Source: Ktedonobacteraceae bacterium (lineage in GTDB: Bacteria; Chloroflexota; Ktedonobacteria; Ktedonobacterales; Ktedonobacteraceae). From it: a stretch of 34,209 nucleotides of DNA. Shown here one piece after another: positions 24,063 through 32,013 of this stretch (its first letter is position 1; each line of letters begins with the position of its first letter). Both the position numbers and the translations under genes were made by a program. The DNA is taken from the NCBI GenBank assembly GCA_019240835.1, contig JAFAXQ010000082.1, positions 1-34,209 of the forward strand. The letters run 5' to 3'. The notes below the pieces were generated by a model. The model did not search any database, had not been told where the DNA came from, and saw nothing but the letters and a program-made list of their open reading frames with translations.

Positions 24063-24085
24063 ATTTGCCTCCCCTATCTACAAAA

Positions 24086-24122
24086 GACGTTTCTAGTATA
24101 GCAAAAAACATCCCAAAACGTC
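24086..24122 (-). promoter_or_regulatory. Promoter of the XRE/DUF5919 gene with flanking inverted half-sites
   Basis: On the minus strand an extended -10 (TGCTATACT, 24103-24095) lies between inverted GACGTTT (24086-24092) and AAACGTC (24116-24122). The half-sites bracket the core promoter, which fits autoregulation. Confidence 0.45.
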
Positions 24123-24230
24123 CACAGGTGTAGTTCAGAAGTCCTTTCGCTTAAAGTATGCTATAGCAGGAAGAGGTAATTGTCACGATCAGTGAAGATC
24201 AATAGTATCTAGTAGAGAAAAGGAGTTCTC

Positions 24231-24656
24231 ATGGGTAAACGTATTCTGGTGATTGAGCCATCCCCCACGCTACGAGCCATCTTAGGGATGTATTTTGAGC
24301 GAGAGCAGCAGCAGTTCGTGCAGTTCGAGAACTATGAGGCAGCAGCTCAAGCACTTCCGTGCTTCCGTAGTGAACCGCCTGACCTAGCTCTTGTCGCGCT
24401 ACATATTCATCAGCCTGAGAGTTTTCGCGTGACTGAGCTGTTGAGACAGCAGTACGCACAGATGATCCTCATTGTTATGATAGCTCAAGAGGACAGCAGC
24501 CAGTCGACGGTACGACACCTTGTGCAGAGGACCCAGGCCATTGCGCTGCCCAAACCGTTCAGCATCCAAGACGTACTGAACCTACTTGCGGCTGCTGCGC
24601 AAGTCGCCAGCACTGCACCACGTGGCATTGGCATAGAAAGGGAGAAGCGAGCATGA
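24231..24656 (+). CDS. Response-regulator receiver domain lacking the phospho-acceptor Asp
   Basis: 141 residues, a stand-alone receiver-like domain. The strand-helix order is kept (KRILVIEPSPTLRAIL, PDLALVALHIHQP, MILIVMIAQEDSS, AIALPKPF), and Lys108 is present. The acidic pocket is reduced to Glu9, the phospho-Asp position is Ala56, and the Thr/Ser position is Ala85. It should not take a phosphate by the usual route; it may act as a constitutively shaped or ligand-controlled pseudo-receiver. A short Ala/Arg-rich tail follows. Its TGA overlaps the ATG of a possible microprotein (ATGA). Confidence 0.75.
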   Translation: MGKRILVIEPSPTLRAILGMYFEREQQQFVQFENYEAAAQALPCFRSEPPDLALVALHIHQPESFRVTELLRQQYAQMILIVMIAQEDSSQSTVRHLVQRTQAIALPKPFSIQDVLNLLAAAAQVASTAPRGIGIEREKRA

Positions 24657-24748
24657 CGCATCGAGACCGCAGGAGAGAAGACCGCCAACTCGCCCCATTG
24701 CTACTCTTCACTTTTGATGACGTCGTCTTGAAAAGAATGAAGTGGTGA
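24653..24748 (+). CDS. Possible 31-residue microprotein coupled to the pseudo-receiver
   Basis: ATGA overlap with the stop of the receiver gene and GGGAGAAG at the right distance suggest translational coupling. The product is 31 residues: a basic start (MTHRDRRREDRQ) and a short hydrophobic middle (LAPLLLFTFDDVV). It is too short to classify, and the arrangement could be chance. Confidence 0.35.
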   Translation: MTHRDRRREDRQLAPLLLFTFDDVVLKRMKW

Positions 24749-24882
24749 TCCTGCACACAGCAGTGTGGTTGGTCGTAGCAGCGTTACAGCACCTACCCGA
24801 CTCACCAGAGCAACAAGAAGCGCTGAGCCGTTGTCTTGCCTTGCGCAGTCAATTTGCCCCTTTTATGGGGAGAATTACGTGA
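24742..24882 (+). CDS. Possible 46-residue small protein following the microprotein
   Basis: The GTG at 24742 (a second GTG follows at once) overlaps the previous stop. The product has one hydrophobic helix (VVILHTAVWLVVAALQHL) and a polar amphipathic end (SPEQQEALSRCLALRSQF). The ribosome site is weak. It might form a three-gene coupled unit with the two frames before it. Confidence 0.3.
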   Translation: MVILHTAVWLVVAALQHLPDSPEQQEALSRCLALRSQFAPFMGRIT

Positions 24883-24930
24883 CTGGGTGAAAAGCTCCAC
24901 GTGCTTTCAACAATAGCCATGACAGAGACG

Positions 24931-24939
24931 TGATATAAT
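24931..24939 (+). promoter_or_regulatory. Extended -10 promoter element for uvrB
   Basis: TGATATAAT (24931-24939) is an extended -10 box, and no good -35 is present. The start codon lies 46 bases further on. No LexA-type box was seen at the promoter. Confidence 0.5.
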
Positions 24940-24985
24940 AGAATGAACAATTGGAAAATATATTCCACTCACACAAAGGGAAAGC

Positions 24986-26980
24986 ATGCCAGAATTCAAA
25001 GTAGAAGCACCATTTCAGCCCACCGGAGATCAGCCAGAAGCCATTGCCCAGCTTGTCGAGCGCATTAGATTAGGCTACAACTATCAGACGCTCTTAGGCA
25101 TAACCGGTAGTGGCAAGACGTATACTGTGGCAAAGGTTATAGAACAGGTGCAGAAACCAACACTCGTATTAGCTCCCAACAAGACACTGGCAGCCCAACT
25201 GTATAGCGAGTATAAGGAATTCTTCCCCAACAACGCAGTAGAGTACTTTGTCTCCTATTATGACTACTACCAGCCAGAGGCATATATTCCACGTACAGAT
25301 ACGTACGTGGCCAAAGAAAGCATGTTGAACCAAGAGATTGAGAAGCTACGCCTCTCCGCCACGCGTAGCCTGTTTGAGCGACGTGATGTGCTCATCGTCG
25401 CTTCGGTCTCTTGCATCTACGGCCTAGGCAGTCCCGAGGAATACGGCGAGGTGGTACTGACACTGAAAGTAGGCGAAGAGCGCCGACGAGACAAGATACT
25501 GCGTCACCTCACCGAGATACAGTACGAACGCAACGATGCCAACTTCATTCGCGGTCGCTTCCGCGTGCGCGGCGATGTGCTGGAGCTCTTCCCCGCATAC
25601 GAGGATGTAGCCGTGCGCATTGAGTTCTTCGGCGACGAAATCGAGCGCATGACCGAGATTGACCCGCTTACTGGCGAGATTCTAGGTAGACGGCAGCGTC
25701 TTGATATCTATCCCGCTAAACACTGGGTCACGACGCAGCAACGTTTGAATCAGGCAATAGGCTCAATTGAAGAAGAGTTGCGAGAGCGCCTGCAAGAGCT
25801 AGAAGCACAGGGCAAATTACTGGAGGCGGCACGGCTGAAGCAGCGTACCAATTTCGACATTGAGATGCTGCGCGAAACCGGTTTCTGCTCCGGCGTCGAA
25901 AACTATTCGCGTCACCTCTCTGGGCGTGCAGCAGGAGAGCAATCCTGGACCCTGCTGGACTACATGCCGCAGGACTATTTGATGGTCGTCGACGAATCGC
26001 ACGTTGCCATACCACAGGTGCGCGGCATGTACGCTGGCGACCGCTCACGCAAGCAGGTACTCGTCGATTATGGCTTTCGCCTCCCTTCGGCCCTTGATAA
26101 TCGCCCACTCACCTTCACAGAGTTCGAGGACGAGGTCCATCAAATGCTGTTTGTCTCAGCCACACCAGGTCCCTACGAGTACGAGCACAGCCAAGCAGTT
26201 GTCGAGCAGCTTATTCGCCCCACTGGTCTAGTTGATCCAGAGATCAGCGTTCGTCCCACCAGGGGACAGATTGATGACCTGCTCGCCGAAATTCGCCAAC
26301 GTGTAGCCAAAGGTCAGCGTGTACTTGTCACAACGCTCACAAAGAAGATGGCCGAGGACCTTGCTGACTATATGCAAGAACTGAATATAAAGGTGCATTA
26401 CCTGCATTCAGAGATCGACACCATCGAGCGCGTCGAGATTCTACGCGATCTGCGCCTGGGCGTCTACGATGTCGTGGTGGGTATCAACCTATTACGCGAG
26501 GGACTTGATCTGCCCGAAGTATCACTTGTCGCCATCTTGGACGCCGACAAAGAGGGCTTTTTGCGTTCCGAAGGCTCGCTCATTCAGATGATTGGGCGTG
26601 CTGCCCGCCACGTTGAGGGCAGTGTTATCATGTACGCTGATACGATCACCAGATCCATGCAGCAAGCCATTGACGAGACGAACCGTCGTCGTAGCATCCA
26701 GATAGAATATAACGAGCGCCATCACATTACACCACGCGGCATCAAAAAGGAAATCAAGACTCTCTCCGAGCGCCTGAAAGCCACGAGCGGTGCAGAGGTC
26801 ACCGTAACAGACGGCAAAGCAACATCAGCAGCCTTAGCGGGTATTCCTAAAGAAGAGGCCCTGCGTCTCATCAAAGACCTGGAGTCACAGATGCGCAATG
26901 CAGCCAAGCAGCTCGAATTCGAGAAGGCCGCACAGTTGCGCGACCAGATTATTGAGATCAGGCGTGCAATGATCGAATAG
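24986..26980 (+). CDS. uvrB: Excinuclease ABC subunit B
   Basis: 664 residues, normal for UvrB. Walker A is GITGSGKT (38-45), the beta-hairpin motif is [12 protein letters not shown] (91-102), and the Walker B region carries VVDESH. Helicase motif VI (GRAARH) and the C-terminal UVR motif ([22 protein letters not shown]) that contacts UvrC are present. UvrB verifies damage delivered by UvrA and loads UvrC for nucleotide excision repair. AAAGGGAAA precedes the ATG. A terminator hairpin follows at once. Confidence 0.98.
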   Translation: MPEFKVEAPFQPTGDQPEAIAQLVERIRLGYNYQTLLGITGSGKTYTVAKVIEQVQKPTLVLAPNKTLAAQLYSEYKEFFPNNAVEYFVSYYDYYQPEAYIPRTDTYVAKESMLNQEIEKLRLSATRSLFERRDVLIVASVSCIYGLGSPEEYGEVVLTLKVGEERRRDKILRHLTEIQYERNDANFIRGRFRVRGDVLELFPAYEDVAVRIEFFGDEIERMTEIDPLTGEILGRRQRLDIYPAKHWVTTQQRLNQAIGSIEEELRERLQELEAQGKLLEAARLKQRTNFDIEMLRETGFCSGVENYSRHLSGRAAGEQSWTLLDYMPQDYLMVVDESHVAIPQVRGMYAGDRSRKQVLVDYGFRLPSALDNRPLTFTEFEDEVHQMLFVSATPGPYEYEHSQAVVEQLIRPTGLVDPEISVRPTRGQIDDLLAEIRQRVAKGQRVLVTTLTKKMAEDLADYMQELNIKVHYLHSEIDTIERVEILRDLRLGVYDVVVGINLLREGLDLPEVSLVAILDADKEGFLRSEGSLIQMIGRAARHVEGSVIMYADTITRSMQQAIDETNRRRSIQIEYNERHHITPRGIKKEIKTLSERLKATSGAEVTVTDGKATSAALAGIPKEEALRLIKDLESQMRNAAKQLEFEKAAQLRDQIIEIRRAMIE

Positions 26981-27026
26981 AGAGCAACACAAAGGCTTGT
27001 ACATGCGTTTTCGTGTTGCTCTTTTG
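26981..27026 (+). terminator. Terminator after uvrB
   Basis: AGAGCAACAC (26981-26990) pairs with GTGTTGCTCT (27013-27022), loop 22 bases, followed by TTTT. It starts directly after the uvrB stop codon. Confidence 0.75.
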
Positions 27027-27047
27027 CAAAAAGTATAGACAGCACAA

Positions 27048-27956
27048 CTATGCCGCCGATAGAGTAAGCAGCCAGCGAGCAACCTCCTCATCGCGAGCAG
27101 TAGCAACTTGTTTCACCAGCAAGTGAAGTTCCTTAATGTCCTTTATCTCCACCACTTTCTGCCGGGCTAGTTCAGTGAGCGGTGCAAAACGTCCCTGCAC
27201 AATCTCTACCACTGCCTGTTGCAGAGCCTCTACTGCTCCTTCGACTTTACCTTCGACCCTGCCTTCAACTCTACCTCTTGCCTCAGCCCTCTTCACGAAG
27301 CGACTTTCTTCCAAAAGACTATCAAGACTATCCAATTTCTTCTTGACCTCCTCTTTATCCTCTGCAGAGACCATAGCTGTACGCTGCAGAAACAAATCGA
27401 ACCACAGCAATCGTGCTGCCAGTTTCCTTCTCTCGTCACTGTACCACTCTCTGAGTTCATCGAGTGCTCGTTTCAATATATCACATCTGGCATTTCGCAT
27501 GGTGGGGAGTAGCGGATAGAAACCCATAGCATGGTTGTCCAGATAGTACTGCGCATCCAACTCCCAGAGCGCTATGACCCGAAAGTGAAAGACAACGATT
27601 CCTTCCTCTTCTATGCTCACCTCTAGAGGTGACGTCGGCAAACTAACGTGAAAAGGGTAAACCACTAATGAAAGCACTGGTTTATCATGCTTCTTGAGGA
27701 GGATACCGTTATATTGATACAATCGCTGTGCCATGCTGCTATCCGACCCTGTCTCAAATTCGATATGAAGGATACAAGGCCGTTCTCGATACCAGATGCG
27801 ATAGACACGGTCTGCTCTCAGTGATGGCTTGAGTATCTCATCGTTGAGTTCTTCGAGCATTCTAGCATCCGGCAACAGGAGAGGAATAATTTCTGCAGCG
27901 TGGTCTTCTAATAAGGACTTAAGGGCACTATCATATGGTTGTGATTGTTGCATCAT
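27048..27956 (-). CDS. Rpn/PD-(D/E)XK-type putative nuclease (recombination-promoting or transposase-like)
   Basis: 302 residues from the ATG at 27956 (AAAGG upstream); a GTG two codons earlier is possible. The start YDSALKSLLEDH, then D49 (ADRVYRIW) and the ILHIEFETG strand with E66 and E68 match the Rpn-family PD-(D/E)XK nuclease core, though the expected Lys or Gln after the acidic strand is not evident. Residues about 220-240 are a short repeat (GRVEGRVEGKVEGAVEA). Rpn nucleases promote RecA-independent recombination or cut DNA; many copies occur as selfish genes. It is divergent from the polyamine cluster. Confidence 0.75.
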   Translation of the reverse strand: MMQQSQPYDSALKSLLEDHAAEIIPLLLPDARMLEELNDEILKPSLRADRVYRIWYRERPCILHIEFETGSDSSMAQRLYQYNGILLKKHDKPVLSLVVYPFHVSLPTSPLEVSIEEEGIVVFHFRVIALWELDAQYYLDNHAMGFYPLLPTMRNARCDILKRALDELREWYSDERRKLAARLLWFDLFLQRTAMVSAEDKEEVKKKLDSLDSLLEESRFVKRAEARGRVEGRVEGKVEGAVEALQQAVVEIVQGRFAPLTELARQKVVEIKDIKELHLLVKQVATARDEEVARWLLTLSAA

Positions 27957-28000
27957 AGCCACACCTTTCTACATTTCTTGATCGTAAGCATAACACGCTA

Positions 28001-28038
28001 TAGCATGTGCTTATAAGTGATATAGCATAGAAATGCTA
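28001..28038. promoter_or_regulatory. TAGCAT/ATGCTA palindromes between the nuclease and DHS-like genes
   Basis: TAGCATG (28001-28007) and the palindrome TAGCAT-N4-ATGCTA (28023-28038) lie in the divergent promoter region. The same hexamer clusters at the ClgR-like gene promoter (6587-6625). An extended -10 (TGATACAAT, 28084-28092) for the DHS-like gene follows. A common regulator is an inference. Confidence 0.4.
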
Positions 28039-28140
28039 CAGTTTCAATTAGCTAATAGCGTCAAGAGACTCCCACTACCTTTCTGATACAATATTACCCA
28101 TTGGCCCAAAGCCAAAGATAGACAATCAGGAGGAACTTTA

Positions 28141-29256
28141 TTGCAGCACCACAGCGATACACCCAACAACTATGAGCCGACACAGAATGATTACTTGAGC
28201 GGTCCGCAAATTATACCGCGACGTGTTCAGCCGAATATGACGGTAGCGGAACTAATTGATCAGCAGTTTCAGGCGTATAATGCTGCTCGTCTTAGCGAAG
28301 CAGCACGCCTGTACGTCGAAGAGATGCTCAATCCTGAGCGCGATGTGACTATCGCTATGACGATGGCGGGAGCCTTAACTCCTGCAGGGCTAGGCGGCTG
28401 CATTATCACGTTGATGGAGTATGGCTTCGTCGACTTCATCATCAGTACGGGTGCGAACCTCTATCACGATATACATCATGCACTGGCAATGGCACTGCAC
28501 CAGGGCGACTTCCGCCTGGATGATACGAAGTTACAGGAAGAAGGCGTCATTCGCATCTATGATATTCTTTTTGAGGACAAAGTGCTGCTGGATACTGACG
28601 CGTTTGTGCGTGAGAGCCTCAAGAGCCTGCCTAACCGACCTATCTCAACATCTGAATTGCACTATCACTTGGGCGTACAGTTGATCAAGGCTGGCGTTCG
28701 ACCAGAGCATTCAGTGCTGGCGCAGGCAGCGCAGTGGCATGTTCCCATCTACACGTCATCACCCGGTGACTCATCAATTGGTATGAACATAGCACGCAAT
28801 GCCCTGAACGGCAGCTTGCTCACACTCGATCCCCTGGCCGACGTGAACGAGACGACAGCCATCGTACATCATGCCACACGCAACGGGGTGCTCATCTTGG
28901 GAGGTGGTAGTCCGAAGAACTTCTACTTGCAGACGCAGCCACAACTGTGGGAGGTGCTCGGTATTCAGAAGGGTGGACACGACTACTTTATCCAGATCAC
29001 TGCAGACGCGCCACACTGGGGAGGACTCTCTGGTGCAACACCCTCTGAGGCTGTCTCTTGGGGCAAGATTAAGCCCGATCAACTACACTCTACCGTGGTG
29101 ATCTATGGAGACTCAACAATTGTACTCCCCCTTATCACGGCATATGCTGTGAGCAAGGCAAAACCACGACTGCACCGCGCACTCTTTCAAAAGCGTGCAG
29201 AGCTATTGCAAGAGCTGCAAATTGCATACGAAGCGGGCAAAGAAAGCAGGCCATGA
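28141..29256 (+). CDS. Deoxyhypusine-synthase-like enzyme (probable polyamine aminobutyl-transfer enzyme)
   Basis: 371 residues starting at TTG, set by AGGAGGAA 8 bases upstream. The family features are present: MTMAGALTPAGLGGCIITLM (74-92), STGANLYHDIHHAL (102-115), GGGSPKNFYLQTQP (254-267) and EAVSWGKIKPD (303-313), where K309 matches the lysine that carries the aminobutyl group in deoxyhypusine synthase. Bacteria lack eIF5A, and such proteins are thought to act on free amines, as in homospermidine synthase. speD and speB follow, which supports a polyamine role. A ~280-bp gap with repeats separates it from speD, so the transcripts may be separate. Confidence 0.85.
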   Translation: MQHHSDTPNNYEPTQNDYLSGPQIIPRRVQPNMTVAELIDQQFQAYNAARLSEAARLYVEEMLNPERDVTIAMTMAGALTPAGLGGCIITLMEYGFVDFIISTGANLYHDIHHALAMALHQGDFRLDDTKLQEEGVIRIYDILFEDKVLLDTDAFVRESLKSLPNRPISTSELHYHLGVQLIKAGVRPEHSVLAQAAQWHVPIYTSSPGDSSIGMNIARNALNGSLLTLDPLADVNETTAIVHHATRNGVLILGGGSPKNFYLQTQPQLWEVLGIQKGGHDYFIQITADAPHWGGLSGATPSEAVSWGKIKPDQLHSTVVIYGDSTIVLPLITAYAVSKAKPRLHRALFQKRAELLQELQIAYEAGKESRP

Positions 29257-29265
29257 AGTTGTGCT

Positions 29266-29300
29266 TCTATCTAATAAGGAAAAGCTGCTCATTAGATAGA
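29266..29300. repeat. Inverted repeat after the DHS-like gene
   Basis: TCTATCTAAT (29266-29275) and ATTAGATAGA (29291-29300) are perfect 10-bp inverted copies with a 15-base loop. The right arm is also the first unit of the 23-bp repeat array. It may be a weak terminator or a protein site. Confidence 0.5.
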
Positions 29301-29390
29301 CAATGGAGTCCTATTTAGATAGACAGCCTACTTGCTTTTAGGTAGACATAACCATGAGATTTAGGTAGAACAGGTATTGTTATTAGGTCA
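29291..29390 (+). repeat. Iteron-like array: 12-bp motif at 23-bp spacing upstream of speD
   Basis: The motif TTTAG(A/G)TAGACA occurs at 29291-29302, 29314-29325, 29337-29348 and 29360-29372 (last with one extra A), with a degraded fifth copy (TATTAGGTCA) near 29381. The TTAG cores begin at 29292, 29315, 29338, 29361 and 29383, a period of 23 bp (about two helical turns), so bound proteins would line up on one face. The intervening 11 bp are not conserved. Confidence 0.65.
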
Positions 29391-29409
29391 AAATACATCA
29401 CTTTTCTCT

Positions 29410-29439
29410 TTGCATTAGCTTGACAATCTAATGTATAAT
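29410..29439 (+). promoter_or_regulatory. Promoter of speD with an inverted repeat in the spacer
   Basis: TTGCAT (29410-29415) and TATAAT (29434-29439), spacer 18 bp. CATTAG (29413-29418) and CTAATG (29428-29433) form an inverted repeat inside it. A TTGACA lies in the spacer at 29420-29425 but is too close to the -10. Confidence 0.5.
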
Positions 29440-29485
29440 ATCATCCTGTGTGTGCTTGATAGCACACCGATGTAAAGGTAGTTTT

Positions 29486-29513
29486 ACTAGGCAGGTAGAG
29501 CAACCTGCCTAGT
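29486..29513 (+). promoter_or_regulatory. Hairpin in the speD leader
   Basis: An 11-bp perfect stem (ACTAGGCAGGT with ACCTGCCTAGT) with a 6-base loop ends 10 bases before the AGGAGGA ribosome site. It has no T-run, so translational or mRNA-stability control is more likely than termination. Confidence 0.5.
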
Positions 29514-29536
29514 TGAAACACACAGGAGGAAGATAC

Positions 29537-29968
29537 ATGCTAGCTCATCTTATGCTAGAATTGTACGACTGCGACAGAGAACTGTTGAGTAACGAACGCT
29601 TGGTACACCGCGTTCTGGATGAATATCCCGAGCGCATAGGAATGGAAAAGGTCAGTCCTGTACACCTTTATGACATTGAAACGTCTAATCCATTAGACGC
29701 TGGCCTCTCCGGTTTCGTGGTTATTGCCCAGAGCCATGTGAGTTTACATGCCTGGCCGGAATACGGAGAAGTGGATATCGACATCTGCTCGTGCAAGGAG
29801 TTTAGGCAGGAAGACGCTATTGCCTTCGCCAAGGAGATGTTCCAGACCGATGAGGTAGAGGCGCATTTCGTGGTACGTGCCAACCGTTCTCTACGTCCAG
29901 AGGTACCCGATGTAGAGCGCTATGAAGCCGCTCTGGCTGCACGTAGAGCTAAACAGGCGGTGCGGTAA
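29537..29968 (+). CDS. speD: S-adenosylmethionine decarboxylase proenzyme
   Basis: 143 residues from the ATG at 29537 (AGGAGGAAG upstream; an in-frame start at 29513 lies within the leader hairpin). The autocleavage block reads AQSHVSLHAWPE, with S66 as the residue that becomes pyruvoyl, H71 and C86 as the catalytic partners. Most family members have Glu-Ser at the cleavage site; here it is Gln-Ser. The enzyme makes the aminopropyl donor for spermidine synthesis. It is followed by speB after 20 bp, so they are probably co-transcribed. No spermidine synthase (speE) is in the window. Confidence 0.93.
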   Translation: MLAHLMLELYDCDRELLSNERLVHRVLDEYPERIGMEKVSPVHLYDIETSNPLDAGLSGFVVIAQSHVSLHAWPEYGEVDIDICSCKEFRQEDAIAFAKEMFQTDEVEAHFVVRANRSLRPEVPDVERYEAALAARRAKQAVR

Positions 29969-29988
29969 AAAACAGGAGAAAAGCCCCC

Positions 29989-30861
29989 TTGAGTGATTTG
30001 CTTGTGACCCAATTTGGTGCCCCTGATGCACCACAGTGTAAGCTCGAAACAGCCTGTGTAGCTATCATTCCGGCCCCACTAGAGTACAGCGTGTGCTATA
30101 GAAAAGGTACTAGATATGGGCCGCAAGCAATTCTTAATGCGTCTAGTCAGTTAGAGTTGTACGATGAAGAGCTTGCGTGCTGCCCCATCGAAAGCGGCGT
30201 GTATACGTGTCCTCCTTTGAGTTATAGTGGAATGGACCATGCGATGGCACTACAAACGACGAGTGCTGCCGTACGTGCAGTACTAGAGCGGGACCAGCTT
30301 CCTTTTACACTCGGTGGCGAACATTCGCTCTCGGCAGCGGTTATTGCCGCTGTACATGAACGCTATCATGATGTGACAGTAGTTCACATAGATGCTCACG
30401 GAGATTTGCGCGATATATTTGAAGGCACGTCACTCTCACACGCCTGCATTGAGCGACGCGTTGTGGATCTGGGCATTCCTTTACTAGAAATTGGTGTTCG
30501 CAGTTTCAGCCCTGAAGAGGCTGAATTTTTGCAGACAAAGCCAGATGTGGCTATTGTGTGGGCTTATCAGATGGCAAAAGGCAGCGCAACTATTCCCTGG
30601 CATCGACTAAGTAGCCACACTTATGTTACTATTGATCTTGATGTATTTGATCCCAGTGAGATGCCTGCTGTCGGCACCCCAGAGCCAGGAGGACTCACCT
30701 GGTACCAAGTGCTCGACCTGTTCCATGAGATATGCCGACGCACTACAATAGTCGGTATGGACGTGGTCGAGCTATGTCCGCTAGAAGGGCAGATACGTGC
30801 AGATTTTCTGGCAGCAAAGCTTGTCTATAAAATGATAGGCTATCGTTTTTTTCATCAATAG
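29989..30861 (+). CDS. speB: Agmatinase/ureohydrolase family enzyme
   Basis: 290 residues starting at TTG with AGGAGAAA upstream. The binuclear manganese ligands are present: H112 (LGGEHS), D135, H137 and D139 (IDAHGDLRD), D216 and D218 (TIDLDVFDPS). Agmatinases release urea from agmatine to give putrescine; some relatives act on aminopropylagmatine to give spermidine. The DAHGDLRD form is closer to archaeal and thermophile agmatinases than to enterobacterial ones. It is tightly spaced behind speD, and the following lipoprotein gene begins only 13 bp after its stop. Confidence 0.88.
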   Translation: MSDLLVTQFGAPDAPQCKLETACVAIIPAPLEYSVCYRKGTRYGPQAILNASSQLELYDEELACCPIESGVYTCPPLSYSGMDHAMALQTTSAAVRAVLERDQLPFTLGGEHSLSAAVIAAVHERYHDVTVVHIDAHGDLRDIFEGTSLSHACIERRVVDLGIPLLEIGVRSFSPEEAEFLQTKPDVAIVWAYQMAKGSATIPWHRLSSHTYVTIDLDVFDPSEMPAVGTPEPGGLTWYQVLDLFHEICRRTTIVGMDVVELCPLEGQIRADFLAAKLVYKMIGYRFFHQ

Positions 30862-30874
30862 TTTGAGATACTCA

Positions 30875-31858
30875 ATGAGAAATACACATACTATAATCAC
30901 CTCAAAGTATAGTTTCGTCCTTTGTTTCTTAATCCTGAGTACACTGCTTAGTGCCTGCGACCTAGCTGCTTCACTGAGCAATGGTAATCAGGACCATACT
31001 ACTACTCTCACAATAAACTCAGCACAATCCATCACCTATAGCACAAGCCCGCAGGCGATCCTCATACGTACCTTTTATGGAGGAGGTCTCTATGGCTCAT
31101 TAGAACTGAGTCCCACGACCAGCATCTACGGCGATGGCACTTTTATCCTGGGTACAGAGCAGACGGGGAAAGTTGATAGCAACACGCTACAACAGCTCTT
31201 GCAGACGTTACTTGACACTGACGGTTTGCTTAATCTGAAGAGACATCAGTTTGTCGATATACAGGATCAGAATGCTATGTTTCTCGAACTGATGCTTAAC
31301 GGCAAGCAAGAAGAGTTTGTATACGGATCGTTTGGCAATCAGCAGGAGAGCACGCAAGATATGGCTGAATATCATCGGTTAGGGCAGGCAATCACAACCA
31401 TTAATGAAACGCTCAAGGGACCAACGCACTCCTATAAGGCTAGCGCTTTTGCATTGCTCACACGGCAAATCTTCAATGCCGACCCCGCACAAACCATTGC
31501 TTGGCCTCTTGCCGATTTTACCCTTGTCCAGGCTACAGATAGCGAGTGCGGCCCCCTGCCACCTGATGATACAAGTCCCAATAAAGAAACGAGTTGTCTC
31601 AAATACACTATCCCACATAGCGCTATTCTGCTGGCACCAGCGCAGCTTGAGAGCTTGCGAGGTCAATTGAACGGCCAGCAACAAGGCTTTTTCACCGAAG
31701 GAGGATTATACTATAGTATTACCTTGCGGCCATTACTTCCAGATGAGTTAGCGCAGAAGATGCTTGCCATGTTTGGGAGCAATCAATCTACGTTCAATGC
31801 TGTGCCGCTCATTACGGGAGCGGTTCCTGCCACATCGACTGCCACTCCTGCTGGATAG
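30875..31858 (+). CDS. Putative lipoprotein after the polyamine genes
   Basis: 327 residues from the ATG at 30875; a TTG four codons earlier is in frame. A hydrophobic signal (YSFVLCFLILST) and lipobox LLSAC (Cys28) mark it as a lipoprotein. The mature part has long strand-rich stretches and ends in a Thr/Ala/Pro tail. Patterns such as LIRTFYGGGLYGSLELSPTT and VDSNTLQQLLQTLLDTDGLLNL give no recognised family. It closely follows speB and may share its transcript, but no functional link is visible. Confidence 0.65.
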   Translation: MRNTHTIITSKYSFVLCFLILSTLLSACDLAASLSNGNQDHTTTLTINSAQSITYSTSPQAILIRTFYGGGLYGSLELSPTTSIYGDGTFILGTEQTGKVDSNTLQQLLQTLLDTDGLLNLKRHQFVDIQDQNAMFLELMLNGKQEEFVYGSFGNQQESTQDMAEYHRLGQAITTINETLKGPTHSYKASAFALLTRQIFNADPAQTIAWPLADFTLVQATDSECGPLPPDDTSPNKETSCLKYTIPHSAILLAPAQLESLRGQLNGQQQGFFTEGGLYYSITLRPLLPDELAQKMLAMFGSNQSTFNAVPLITGAVPATSTATPAG

Positions 31859-31891
31859 ATAGCTATTACCTCCCACCCCCTCGACGGGGTA

Positions 31892-31969
31892 TGGTATACT
31901 ATTTGATGTGTGGTATGCGAGGAAGTAAAAAGGATCCAACTGACCTAACCAACCTAACCAATCTAACTA
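31892..31969 (+). promoter_or_regulatory. Promoter and short tandem repeat before the disordered protein
   Basis: An extended -10 box (TGGTATACT, 31892-31900) overlaps the 3' side of a small ACCCC/GGGGT hairpin. Downstream, ACCTAACCA repeats twice exactly (31943-31951, 31952-31960) and once as ATCTAACTA (31961-31969), giving three 9-bp units. Confidence 0.45.
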
Positions 31970-32013
31970 CCACTTAATGTACACCCCCCATATGGTTCAA
32001 CCGGAAAGGATTT

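Noticed and set aside
24911-24985. LexA box at the uvrB promoter
   Set aside because: No paired GAAC/GTTC or CTGT/ACAG motif at proper spacing was found.
29291-29390. CRISPR array
   Set aside because: The repeats are only 12 bp with 11-bp gaps, too short for CRISPR, and no cas gene is nearby.
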